Positions 46,201 through 56,579 of a DNA stretch of 64,000 nucleotides are shown in pieces. Below the pieces are notes generated by a model. That model searched no databases and was not told the origin of the DNA. It saw nothing but the letters and a program-made list of their open reading frames with translations. Made by a program: the position numbers and the translations under genes. How positions within the stretch are numbered: position 1 is the stretch's first letter; each line of letters begins with the position of its first letter. The stretch covers positions 9,090,706 through 9,154,705 of the forward strand of contig NC_088296.1 of NCBI RefSeq assembly GCF_032854445.1, read 5' to 3'. The DNA is from Liolophura sinensis (taxonomy: Eukaryota > Mollusca > Polyplacophora > Chitonida > Chitonidae).

Positions 46201-48172
46201 TATCACAACCACACGATTAGTACAGCCACTTGATGTGTGTGGCGGTATCCAACACACAGGATTTTTTTGGAGGTATTACACCCAAACGATTAGTATGGAG
46301 GTATCACAATCACACGATTGGTGTGGAAGTATTACAACCACATGATTGTTATGGAGATATCACACCCAGACGATTGGTATGAGGGTATCTTGCCCACACG
46401 AATAGTTTGGAGGTATCACATCCACTTGATTTGTATGGCGTTATTCAACCCACAGGATTTTTGTTAAGGTATTACACTCAAACGTTTGGTGTGGAGGTAT
46501 CACAATCACACGATTGTTGTTGACGTTTTACAACCACACGACTGGAATGGATGTATCACAGCCACACGATTTATACGGAGGTATCACACCCACAAGATTG
46601 GTGTAAAGGTATTACAGCCAAACGATTGGTATAGAGGTATGACACCCACACGATTGGTATGGAGGTATCCCACCCACAAGATTGGTATAGAGGTATCACA
46701 GCCACACTATTGATATGGATTTACAACAGGCACACGATTGGTGTGGAGGTATTACAGCCACAAGATTAGTATGGAGGTATTACAGCCACACGATTGTTAT
46801 GGAGGTATCCCACACACACGACTAGTATGGAGGAATCCTATCAAGAAAATTGGTATGGAGGTATTTCGCCTACACAACTGGTATGGAACTATTACATTCG
46901 CACAATTGGTATGGGTGTATCACACTCACTCGATTTGGATGGAGGTATCACACCCACACAATTGGAATAGAGGTATCACAGGCACACCATTTGTATGGAC
47001 GTATCACATCCACACGATTGGTGTGAAGGTATTACACCCACACGATTGTTATGGAGGTATCACATCCACACGATTGGTGTAGAGGTATTACACCCACAGG
47101 ATTGGCGTGGAGGTATCACACTCACCCGATTGGTTTGGAGGTATCACACCCACACGATTGGTATGGAAGTATCACACCCACACGATTGGTGTGGAGGTAT
47201 TACACCCACCCAATTGGTATGGAGGTATCACACCCAGACGATTGGTGTGGAGGCATTCCCCCCCCCCCCCCCCCCACACGATTGGTATGGAGGTATCACA
47301 TTTACAGGATCTGTGAGGAGGTATCACACTTACACGATTGTGATAAATGTATCACACCCAAACGATTAGTTTGGAGGTATTACACCCACACGATTGGTAG
47401 GGAGGTTTTACATTCACAGGATTGGTGTGGAGGTATTACAGCCACACGATTGGTGTGGAGGTATCACAGCCACACGATTGGTATGGAGGTATCACAGCCC
47501 ACATGATTTTTATGGCGATATCCCACCCACAGGGTTGGTGTGGAGGTATCACATTTACAGGATTGGTGTGGGGGTATCCCACCTACACGAATAGTTTGGA
47601 GGTACCACAGCCACTTGATTTGTATGGCGGTATCCAACCCACAGGATTTTTGTGGAGGTATTACAACCAAACTATTGTTATGGAGGTATCCTAATTACAC
47701 GATTGGTAAAGAGGTATCACATTTACAGAGTGGTTGTGGAGGTATCACACCCAAACGATTAGTATGGCGGTGTTACACCCATACGATTCGTTTGGAGGTA
47801 TCCCATCCACACGTTTGGTGTGAAGGTATCCCAGCCACACTATTGGTATGGAGGTATCACACCTACACGATTGGTGTGGAGGTATCCCATTTATACGTTT
47901 GGTCTGGAGGTATCCCACTTACACGATTGGTGTGGAGGTATCCCATCCACACGATTGGTATGGAGGTGTCTCATTTACAGGATTGATGTGGCGGTATCAC
48001 AGCCACACGATTGGTGTGGAGGTATAACACCTACACGATTGTTATGGAAGTATCACACCCACACGTTTGGTGTGGCGGTATCACACCCACACGATTGGTA
48101 TGGAGGTATCTCACCCACACGATTGGTGTGGCGGTATCACACCAAAACAGTTGTTGTGGAGGTATCCTACCC
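43261..48172. repeat. Minisatellite, 28-bp unit, type B, about 175 copies
   Basis: Each unit is built on GGTATGGAGGTATCACACCC followed by ACACGATT, 28 bp. Local variants are shared by neighbours, as expected of unequal exchange or slippage. Higher-order repeats: a 305-bp block starting GTACACTAACACAAATGG at 44921 and again at 45226; a 56-bp dimer with TATTACTTTTACAGGGTT four times in 45953-46170; four identical-type units with GGCATCACAGCCACACTATT at 44525-44640. A run of 18 C interrupts the array at 47258-47275. The long open frames in all three plus-strand frames come from the absence of stop codons in the consensus and the 28-bp period, which makes each frame repeat every 28 codons. Confidence 0.97.
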
Positions 48173-48260
48173 ATGGTTTTTCCATCCACCACTCAGGTTC
48201 TTTCCACTCCCACTCAGGTTATTTTCTCCCACCACTCAGGTTATTTCCACTCACAGAACT
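48173..48260. repeat. Short tandem repeat CCACTCAGGTT, three to four copies
   Basis: CCACTCAGGTT recurs at about 22-27 bp spacing directly after the minisatellite. Confidence 0.8.
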
Positions 48261-48337
48261 TTCCTCCATGCATCGTTTAAATGAAAACTCGATGAAAAGG
48301 CCTATTGGCATTAACCGGCCAAAAAATTCAAATTTAG

Positions 48338-48388
48338 CAAGGAGGCACATTACACGTACATGCACCCTAAGGATTCCTTCACCCTAAG
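48338..48388 (+). mobile_element. S2 SINE fragment
   Basis: AAGGAGGCACATTACACGTA and GCACCCTAAGGATTCCTTC match the S2 body near its 3' end. Confidence 0.75.
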
Positions 48389-48599
48389 ATTTTGAGACTG
48401 GCAAAATTCATCGTGTTATATTATGTATTTTTTATTTCTATGTTTACTTTTGTACATGTATGATCGCGTCTGCAATTTGGTACACTTAAATATAGTAATG
48501 CTATAGTATAATGCTATGCCCTAAATAAGCTGAAAAGAAATTATTGACCCAGAGAATGATTATCGGATTGCAATGGTTCTTTCCACTGTCCCGTTATTT

Positions 48600-48716
48600 A
48601 TCTTTGCGTTGGACGTGGAAAGGTCTCCAGAAAACCTGCGTAGAAAATGCTAGCCGTAGTTGTATAAGTGAAATATTCTTGAGTACAGTGTAAAATACTA
48701 ATCAGATCAATAAAAC
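48600..48716 (+). mobile_element. S1 SINE 3' fragment
   Basis: GTGGAAAGGTCTCCAGAAAA and TTGTATAAGTGAAATATTCT with a decayed tail. Confidence 0.8.
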
Positions 48717-49339
48717 AATGCCCTGTTTCTACAGTGATCTCTTAAACATGTAACGTTTAGGCGTTATACGTCATCATCCAATGGCATCTAAACAATTGTA
48801 TATAGATAAATTGTCTTGGTTAGGCCTATATTAAGGTCAAGTGTTGGCCCTTTTCATTTCTTTTAGTTCGGTCAGTATTACAAAATGTTGTACTTAAATA
48901 TACGATGTAGTTTATCTTTTTTGCTGTAAATTACGAAGCCATTGTTATCCGCCTTGTATATGCTGGGTAAGTAAAACTTGCTTTGTCTGTTTCGGAGGAT
49001 TTAGTTTTCTCCACGCAGACAACTGGACGCCTTCACGCAAGTAAACCAGAAAATATTCTAGTGTAATGTTAAACACAATTTGCATACACAGTGGATAAAT
49101 AAATACAATGGTGGCAAAAACGAGGTTTCACCTATAATGAAAATGTTTGGTAGTAGTTTCATGGGTATTGCTTAATGTTAGGTACTAACCTTTATTTTTG
49201 TTCTCCAAAAAAAAAAAAATAGTTTTGGTCAGGCTTATTCCAAAAAGAAAACGACTTAAGCATCTTTGTACAAGAACTCGCACAGAACTCCACGAACTAC
49301 AACGTAGTAATGATAAAGGTTAACTTCTGGTTATTTCTG

Positions 49340-49341
<2 letters not shown>
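48717..49341. other. No gene recognised
   Basis: AT-rich, nothing supportable. Confidence 0.4.

Positions 49342-49433
<92 letters not shown>
49342..49433. repeat. AT microsatellite
   Basis: About 92 bp of TA dinucleotides. Confidence 0.97.
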
Positions 49434-49435
<2 letters not shown>

Positions 49436-50779
49436 TTATTACACACAATCGTGCTGAATGTCGAACACATTTATGAACTGTGTGGACTAATTTCCAGCGT
49501 TGCACACCATGTCAAGAATTGTGTATACTAAGAATTTCTTTCAAACGGCGCTGTCCATAACTGCTGCGATCAGACCAGCACTTGACAAATGTGTTCACGT
49601 GTTCATGTTGTGCAAGTTTCGGTTGGAGCCAGGATATTGTTTCTGATAGGTAATTATGTAATGATTTTCAAGAATAATGTTTATATGCAAATTAATGTGT
49701 ACCTTTGGTCGACATGTTGTGTACTTTTCGTGCATATCTAGTGTACTTCTTGTACACAAATGTTTTTAGAAAGTATGGAGATAACTAGACACTCTTTTTG
49801 AATTTATTTATTTGGGTAAACAATGCGGAACAGGATGTTTTCAAATATGGCCGAGCAGGTCAACATTGATCTGAATGAAAAGCAAAAGGAGAGGATAAAA
49901 GGCCAGCAAAATATCCTTCATATAGTAATTCTTCATACAAAGTGGTAAATGCATCATTTTTTATGAGGTCTGGTCGGAAAACCCGCGTGAAAGTGAAAGT
50001 AAAAATAAAACCAGGGTTTATTTTTCTATCATGATATATGTTCACGTTTCTTGATATAAAATAAATAAGTAAAAAGAATAACTGTGACGATGCTACTTTT
50101 ATGAGGGTTTGAACCCTCACTTCGTGTGTCCACTATTATCTACGCCTGCTTTCCCGATGTGGTTTACATAAAATATACATACGATACTGCTGAAAAAAAG
50201 ATGCTCTAAAGTATAGCAGTGTGACCCTATTTTAAACCGAGTGAGTCCGTAACACACTTGTAAACTTCCTGATTCGCACGAGCACGTACGTTTATATACG
50301 CTCTCAAGCACAGAATTTCCACTATTCATCACTCGTTTTTGTTTTATTTGTACGCCCAATATATAAATTACAGGCCTGTAAAAGGAAGATTTTGTGTAGG
50401 TGATTCCCCACTCTGTCGGATAGGCTGTAATGTTCTGACATGTAAACACGCACATAATAAATTACAAGATAAATGTGACAGAGTGAACTTAGATTACAGG
50501 ATTCATCGTATCTCTGTGGTTACATTATTTAGAGCTGTTCATTTGCGTGACGGGTACATGTATAGCCTGTTTACACAACTGGTTAACAATTGTTTACAGC
50601 AGAACTGTTACAGTACAGTATTTTGTCTAGGTTACTATTAGATAGCACGTCTAGGTTACCATCCATTCTGAACACAGATTACCTCTCCTTTTCTTTGTTT
50701 TTGTTTCTTTTGCAGATAAATCAGAAAGAAAACATGGTGAACTTGTTGCAGTTATCTTAACATCATATCTTAAAAGTTT

Positions 50780-50781
<2 letters not shown>
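49434..50781. other. Spacer; no gene recognised
   Basis: Overlapping open frames at 50117-50455 (minus) and 50339-50641 (plus) have no recognisable features. Confidence 0.4.

Positions 50782-50855
<74 letters not shown>
50782..50855. repeat. AT microsatellite
   Basis: About 74 bp of TA dinucleotides, 80 bp inside the inner limit of the right arm. Confidence 0.97.
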
Positions 50856-50857
<2 letters not shown>

Positions 50858-50919
50858 TGTCCTAAGAACAAATGTATATGCTTGTGTATTAGGTTTCAAA
50901 ATCGACTCCCACCAACCCA

Positions 50920-51092
50920 CCAATGCAGTTCAAGTCCAAAGTCCAGCTAATGCTGGCTTCCACTCTGACCATACGTAAAAAGTGTCGTGGTTTTTCACCG
51001 AACTCTGCCCTATTTCATCCCACCAAAATGCTGGCCGCCGTCGTATAAGTGAAATATTCTTGACTAAGGCGTAAAACACGAATCAAACAATT
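50920..51092 (+). mobile_element. S1 SINE at the inner edge of the right arm
   Basis: ATGCAGTTCAAGTCC, GTCCAGCTAATGCTGGCTTC and GTATAAGTGAAATATTCTTG. It is the partner of the LTR-split S1 at 36500-37405 and has no LTR. Confidence 0.88.
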
Positions 51093-51569
51093 AAATAAAT
51101 AATTGAACACAATTTCATTATTTTAGGAAAATTCTACGAAAAAGTAAATCAAACTATTTTCATTGACTGACTTTAATGGTTTTTCAGCTGATATATACTT
51201 ACTTTCAGAATGGTCGTCATATTTAAAGAAATTTTTCTCTCGACTGGGGGCATTGTTGCCTAGAGATGCACTAGATGGCATCATTCATAACCAAAATAAC
51301 TATACCAGTCAGTACATATGTAATGTGTTTTTTTTGTAATTTTAAGAGCTTATACATCAATATTTGACAATCTTTAAGTAATGTTTTTAGATTAACAAAT
51401 TGGCATAAATGGAAAGAAAATGGGTAAAATCAAAAAATAAAATAAAATAAAAAAATAAAAAAAACATAAAATAAAAAAATGCCATAATGTTATTATTGTC
51501 TTTTAAAAGATACATTTACTTATTTTCTTACACTCTTTCTTTCTGAAATAAATGCTGTCGAATGTTTGG
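51093..51569. other. No gene; A-rich tract
   Basis: Counterpart of 36063-36499. Contains an AAATAAAAT-rich tract at 51430-51480 that is absent on the left. Confidence 0.5.
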
Positions 51570-51665
51570 ATTTACTTATTTATTCATTGATTTATTTATT
51601 TATTTATTTGATTTGTATTTTACGTCGGACTCAAGAATATTTCAGTTATACGACGAATGCCGGCT
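51570..51665 (-). mobile_element. S1 SINE fragment, shared
   Basis: TTTATTTATTTGATTTGTAT and GACTCAAGAATATTTCAGTT. Partner of 36000-36062. Confidence 0.82.
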
Positions 51666-51857
51666 TTAAGGTGAATGTAAAGTGCATGGGAATAATTAAG
51701 TACAGTGATAATCTGTGCCGTCGATGACGTCAAAATCTGTTTCTATACTTTTTTTCCAGTTCTCAAAAAATATTTTCTGAACATTTATTATGTAAACTGT
51801 GGTAAGGCATAAAAAGCGATTCGAATATTAAATTGTCGTTTTAGGGAGGGGTAATAT

Positions 51858-52085
51858 CTCTTATTTATTTATTTATTTGATTGGTGTTTTTACGCCGTAC
51901 TCATTTCACTTATACGGCGACGGCCAGCATTATTGTGGGAGAAAACCGGGCACAGCCTAGGGCAAACTCACAACCATACGCAGGTTACTGACAGACCTTC
52001 CCACTTACGGCCAGAGAGGAAGCCAGCATGAGCTGAACTTGAACTCACAGCGGCCGCATTGGTGAGAGGCTTCTGGGTCATTACG
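51858..52085 (-). mobile_element. S1 SINE, shared
   Basis: Partner of 35528-35769. The plus strand runs from TTATTTGATTGGTGTTTTTA to GAGGCTTCTGGGTCATTACG. A few bases (AAGAATA) of the body are deleted near 51905. Confidence 0.92.
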
Positions 52086-52397
52086 ACCCTTTTTTTTTAA
52101 ATTATTTCATTATTTGTGTATTTTTTTACTCAAATAAGCAAAAGCAAAAAGATACGTAAAGATTCTACAGCAGAACTTCAATTAAAAACCGTTGACAAAT
52201 GAGGCCACACAGTATAACATATGGATCCCCTGCAGACTCCACAATGTCTACGACATTGTATAAAATATTTTAACATACGCACACAAAAACACTTGTGTTG
52301 ACATCTAACACAACAGCTTGTGTTGTTTGTTTGTTTAAATTTGGCATTTGTTACCCCAGCACAAACATGGTGTTAAATAAATGTGGATTTCTATTGA
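52086..52397. other. No gene recognised
   Basis: Counterpart of 35250-35527, well conserved (for example ATACGCACACAAAAACACTT). Confidence 0.5.
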
Positions 52398-52770
52398 AAT
52401 GAGTGAGTGCGTGAGTGAGTGAGTGCTTTGAGTTTAACGTCGTACTCAACAATTTTTCAGTCATATGACGACGAAGGAATCCTTAGGGTGTATGTAATGT
52501 GCCTCCTTGTTGCAGGGCGGATTTCCACCGCTCTTTTATCAGTGCTGCTTCATTTAGACGCCTCACCGAAGGAAAGTAAGCCGCCCTGCCCGACCCATTA
52601 TACTGATATGGGTAAACCAGTCGTTGCACTATCCCCTTCATGCTGAGCGCCAAGTGAGGAAGTTACAACTTCTCCTATAAGGTCTTTGGTGTGATACGAC
52701 CCAGGATTAACCCTAAATCTACTGCCTCCGAAGCGGACGCCCTAACAACTGTGCTATCAGGGCCAGTCCC
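52398..52770 (-). mobile_element. S2 SINE, shared
   Basis: Partner of 34626-34988. The plus strand goes from GTGAGTGAGTG through TTTTTCAGTCATATGACGAC to CGAAGCGGACGCCCTAACAA. Confidence 0.93.
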
Positions 52771-52789
52771 CGTATTAAAATGAGGATTT

Positions 52790-52870
52790 TATCTCTAGTT
52801 TCACAGTTGGCGTTACAGGTTTATTATGCATAAGCCCGAAATGAAAGTAAAGTCATTATCATTTTCAGAT
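52790..52870. other. Junction where gene B exon 1 block is missing
   Basis: Sequence equivalent to the left arm at 34540-34620 runs directly into the S3 SINE equivalent to 31285, skipping about 3.2 kb. This marks a deletion on the right or, less likely given the gene B structure, an insertion on the left. Confidence 0.7.
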
Positions 52871-52874
52871 TTTC

Positions 52875-53210
52875 AGTGTTCAGACATATGACGACGAGAA
52901 GTCATCCCGTGTGCGTAATCATATTGTGTCTTCTTGTGGCAGAGCGAGTGCATGCCGGCAATGAACTGCCGCCACTGAAGTATCATGCCAAAGACACCAT
53001 ACATGGTACCTTACACTCTCACATTATACTGACACCGGGCCAACCAGTCTCGTTTTCTTCATCTAACCTCTTAGTGCTGAGCGCCAAGCGAGGCGACAAC
53101 CAGTACCATTTTAAAGTCCTTGACATGACCCGATCAATGTTTGATACCGGATCTCCCTACTTCGAGGCGGGCGATCCGACCATTCGGCCACCGAAACGGT
53201 GTTGTATGGA
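52875..53210 (-). mobile_element. S3 SINE, shared
   Basis: CTTGTGGCAGAGCGAGTGCA, CCGCCACTGAAGTATCATGC and the head read backwards (GGCCACCGAAACGG). Partner of 30922-31285. Confidence 0.88.
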
Positions 53211-53229
53211 ATAATTCTCCTGTCAAAGA

Positions 53230-53420
53230 TCATAGCTGCCCAACCCCATCCCACCCCCACCCCCATCCTCCAACACGACGGATTAAGCAGGATTAGGTAA
53301 AAAGAATGCAGTGATGTTATTTGCTGGTGTCACTGGTGTAGAATGACTCAAGGCGCTCTACCCAGATCACATTTAACACATAATAACATTAAAACAGTGC
53401 AAAATGGTCCAGACCTCGTG
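53230..53420. mobile_element. Fold-back family fragment, shared
   Basis: C-rich tract (53245-53275), GATTAAGCAGGATTAGGTAA and GTCACTGGTGTAGAATGACT, the reverse of the left sequence at 30430-30662. Confidence 0.55.
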
Positions 53421-53699
53421 GATGTTTAGTCTACTATGCAAGCCAGTGTTAATCCTTCTGCGTCATAGGTAACTCTCCGGCTTTCACTACTGGTAGTGAC
53501 AAAATGTCGAAAATATCTAGGACGCCTGTGTTACCGTTTGCACAGTCTAACATTCGTTGCTGTCCATTTATTTTCCAGATAAGCTTATTGTGGATATCTT
53601 CACGTCTGTGAGAAAGTTCGTCAGTTTCTTGTCAAAGGTCGCTGGTTCACTCCGATTTTCATCCATCCATTCACAATACTTACTGCAGTCCCAACAAGT

Positions 53700-53880
53700 G
53701 GATTATTTATTATTTATTCATTAAATGGGGGTTTGTACTCAAGAATATTTCACTTGTACGACAGATGCCAGCATTTTTGTGGGAGGAAACAGGACAGATC
53801 AAGGGGGAGAATTCACGATAACCTTCACGTTACTGACAGACCTTACCACGATCAGACACGATCGGTAGAAAGGTATTTGT
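53700..53880 (-). mobile_element. S1 SINE, old, shared
   Basis: Partner of 30003-30180; GTACTCAAGAATATTTCACT followed by a diverged body. Confidence 0.82.
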
Positions 53881-53941
53881 GTAAGGCGTTAAGAATAATC
53901 AAATCAAATCAAAACTTTTTCTTTGCCATTTCTCTTTGCAG

Positions 53942-54153
53942 AGTTATGTACCCACGCTAACATAGGTCGTATCGACCCCTTGGGGACGAGGTACGATGCC
54001 ATAAATAACGAAGTTTGTCGCTATATCCTCGCCCAGGACGGAACTGGCACTCTCACTTACCAGCTATACTGTGCGTACGTATTACTACAATATAGAAGCT
54101 GGCAACATACAGAAGAGAGCAGTTTGGGCTGCATTGTATTTCCCTGTACTTAA
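53942..54153 (+). pseudogene. Gene B (right): orphan terminal exon
   Basis: The acceptor CTCTTTGCAG, the 69-codon frame and the TAA at 54151 are all kept, and it reads LCTHANIGRIDPLGTRYD onward. But the 3.2 kb holding exon 1 in the left arm is missing, and a cysteine of the VCRC pair is now tyrosine (TGT to TAT), leaving five cysteines. Eight codons differ in meaning from the left copy and five differ silently. The exon itself has no stop or frameshift, so decay is recent, or the exon has gained another 5' exon that I cannot see. Confidence 0.65.
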
Positions 54154-54211
54154 TCCGCTCTCGTCTGACTGTAAATTTACAGTTGGCTTCCTCTCTGTTC
54201 ATACGTGAGGG

Positions 54212-54525
54212 AACCGGCCCCGAGGGCTCAGTTAGTAGAGCGTCCGCTTCGGGGGTGTTAGATCCAGGGTAAATTCTGCGTTGGGTCACACCTATTCCCT
54301 TAAAAGACGCAGTTGTAGTTTTCTCGCATGGCGATCAGCATTAGGGAGATAGACATGACTGGTTCCACGACTGGTTGACCCGTATCTGTAAAATGGCTCT
54401 GGTGGGGTGGCTTACTTGTTTTCGGTGTGTTTTCGGTAAAGCAGCACTAGACAAAAGAGCGGTGGATATTCGTCCTGCAATAAAGAGTCACATTACATGT
54501 TAAACCCAAAGGACTCCCTCATATG
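54212..54525 (+). mobile_element. S2 SINE, shared
   Basis: Head CCGAGGGCTCAGTTAGTAGA with GTTAGATCCAGGGTAAATTC, body ATGACTGGTTCCACGACTGG. Partner of 28356-28668. Confidence 0.9.
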
Positions 54526-54714
54526 CGAGGGTCCTATAGTAACCAAGGAATGGCCTTGAGTTCCCGACGGTCTCTGCCCTGTTTTCTATTTATGGTCATT
54601 TTCGGTTTATGTTTTTGTTCTGATTCCTGTAACGCATGTGAGTGAGTGAATGAGGCACGCTGGGTTCTTCTACCCATACACCTGACCACCTGAAGAGAAA
54701 AATTCTTAACTATA
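54526..54714. other. Empty site for the left S1; short GTGA tract
   Basis: Corresponds to 27716-28355. The S1 of the left arm is absent near 54555-54570, and the tetranucleotide array is only about 18 bp (54640-54657). Confidence 0.7.
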
Positions 54715-55195
54715 AGCCCTTAAAGGAGACGAAAACACAAAAAAAGTGATGCCAATATTAGATGAAATTATAGACTTACGCGAATATATGGTATTTAATG
54801 CTTTTTTTTGCAGTTTTATTTTTAGGAGAAATGGGTATCTAAAATTATGTTTGTATGGTGGGTATCCGGGACTACCTTTAATATTTATCGTCGTTGCAAA
54901 ATAATGTTCTGAATAAGGATATGATTCATGTTTAATAAAATTTATTTGAATATTAATCTGTTGTTTATATCCATACATAAGCACGTAATCTGTATTATGA
55001 TAATATTTTTGAAATTATCAAAGATATGAACATGATCAAATTCCAGGTTGAACACATCTTTTAGTTGAAAAGACCAAATTCGAGTGCAAATGTGCACATT
55101 TATCACATTATAACACAAATCGTGTATATACCAAAAGGTTTTCGCGAATTCCCACCATACAAATATTATTTTCAAGTGTCTTTGTCTCTTTAAAG
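54715..55195. mobile_element. MITE-like element, family E, shared
   Basis: CCTTAAAGGAGACGAAAACAC at the left and GTGTCTTTGTCTCTTTAAAG at the right are imperfect inverted repeats of about 19 bp. Partner of 27320-27715 and slightly longer. Confidence 0.65.
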
Positions 55196-55539
55196 AACGA
55201 TCGAAAAATACTGAAGACCACATATACATGTAACCTTTTCCACTGTTTCACCTAAACTTTTTATGTTTTTTCACAACTTTGAACACCAATCAAATCAATA
55301 AATCAATAAATCAATCAGAATCATTGGTTTTGTTTTCAGTCCCAAACCTGTGGAAGGATGACTATACCGGAAGGGTCGTAAAGTCGACAGGTCGGACGTT
55401 TTGAGAGAATGGCAGTGACGAAATGTAATGCTTGCGATGAAATTATATGTTGACAATATTTTAATTAAGTTTGATTTAAATTAATTAAGAAAATTGTACA
55501 TTTCATCAATCGAAATCAGAAGACCCTGGAACAAACCCG
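55196..55539. other. No gene recognised
   Basis: Counterpart of 26801-27319, with a short AATC repeat (55290-55316). Confidence 0.4.
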
Positions 55540-55690
55540 ATCAGGTTGCATTGATGACTTTAAAAATAGCACTTGTAACTGCCTCCGTTGAACACAGAGA
55601 GGTGTCTGTATAATGTAACTCGGTGGGGTGTCATGTCTGGTGTCTTTGGCGTGATACTTCAGTGGCGAGAGCACTTACAAGAACAAAAAG
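55540..55690 (+). mobile_element. S3 SINE fragment, shared
   Basis: ACCCGATCAGGTTGCATTGA, GGTGGGGTGTCATGTCTGGT. Partner of 26618-26800. Confidence 0.8.
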
Positions 55691-55804
55691 ACAGAAACAT
55701 TGTTCCCCAAATCTGAGCGGTGAAAAATTGGTTTGGACAGGCTATTGGTGGGCTGTCATGATGGCTATCTTGATACTATTAAAGGATTAGTGTCCAGATT
55801 TAGC

Positions 55805-55990
55805 TACTGGCATTATTTATTTATTGATGTATTTCATTTCGTGTTTTATGCCGTACTCAAGAATATTTCACTTATACGACGGCTACCAGCATTATGGTGG
55901 GAGGAAACCGGACACAGCCCGGGGAAAACCCACGACTTATCCGCAGGTTGGTAGATGACTTTTCCACGTACGACCGGAGAGAAAGCTAGC
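55805..55990 (-). mobile_element. S1 SINE, shared
   Basis: GTACTCAAGAATATTTCACTTATACGACGG-type order and GGGAGGAAACCGGACACAGC. Partner of 26300-26490. Confidence 0.9.
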
Positions 55991-56270
55991 ACTATTATAA
56001 AGATTAGTACCGGTACCTGTTTAAACAGTATGTTATGGGGAGAGCTTCGGAGATACGTAATACTGATTTTAAATCCACCAAAGACAATAGATTTACTGTC
56101 TTAGCCTGTCATAGCCGGCCGACTGGGACGGCTCAGCGATTGACGTCATAGATGGCCAATCCATGTCCAGCTGGGCTAAATAATCTGAGAATTCGTAGCA
56201 AACCGATGTCATTTTTGAAATATAGGTTTTCTAAACAGAAGAAAATACACTGCTACATTAATTTGAAAAC

Positions 56271-56390
56271 ATGGTGGACGACGTGAAAGTTCCATTATAT
56301 GACTCAGACATCTCTAACTAGACTTCAGATTCCGAGTTTTCAGACGATGAATTTGATCTTAATTTCTCCAGGCTTTTCAGACCACACTGA
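56271..56390 (+). pseudogene. Short fossil ORF, acidic, partner copy
   Basis: Starts ATG, reads VDDVKVPLYDSDIS, has an in-frame TAG at codon 17, then SDSEFSDDEFDLNFSRLF and ends at the same TGA as the left copy (25919-26038). There are no indels between the copies over 120 bp. The two copies are disabled at different codons. Family unknown. Confidence 0.42.
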
Positions 56391-56579
56391 CAACAAGGAC
56401 TGTTAAACTATAACTTTATCCTGTGTTACACTCCGCATTTCTTAAGATTTATTATTTATTTACTATTCTCTTCAACACATGCGTATAGGGGCATATAGTC
56501 GTGTACAATATAAATACATTTACGATGTGGACGTCGGCGTTAGTGTACAGACATTTACTATCAGTTTTCATGTCAGTTA

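Noticed and set aside
42790-48172. CRISPR array
   Set aside because: Units are contiguous 28-mers without unique spacers, and the DNA is eukaryotic; it is a minisatellite.
43173-48387. Many long overlapping ORFs with WYGGITPTRLVWR-like repeats
   Set aside because: They follow from the 28-bp minisatellite lacking stop codons; no start context, signal or non-repeat domain.
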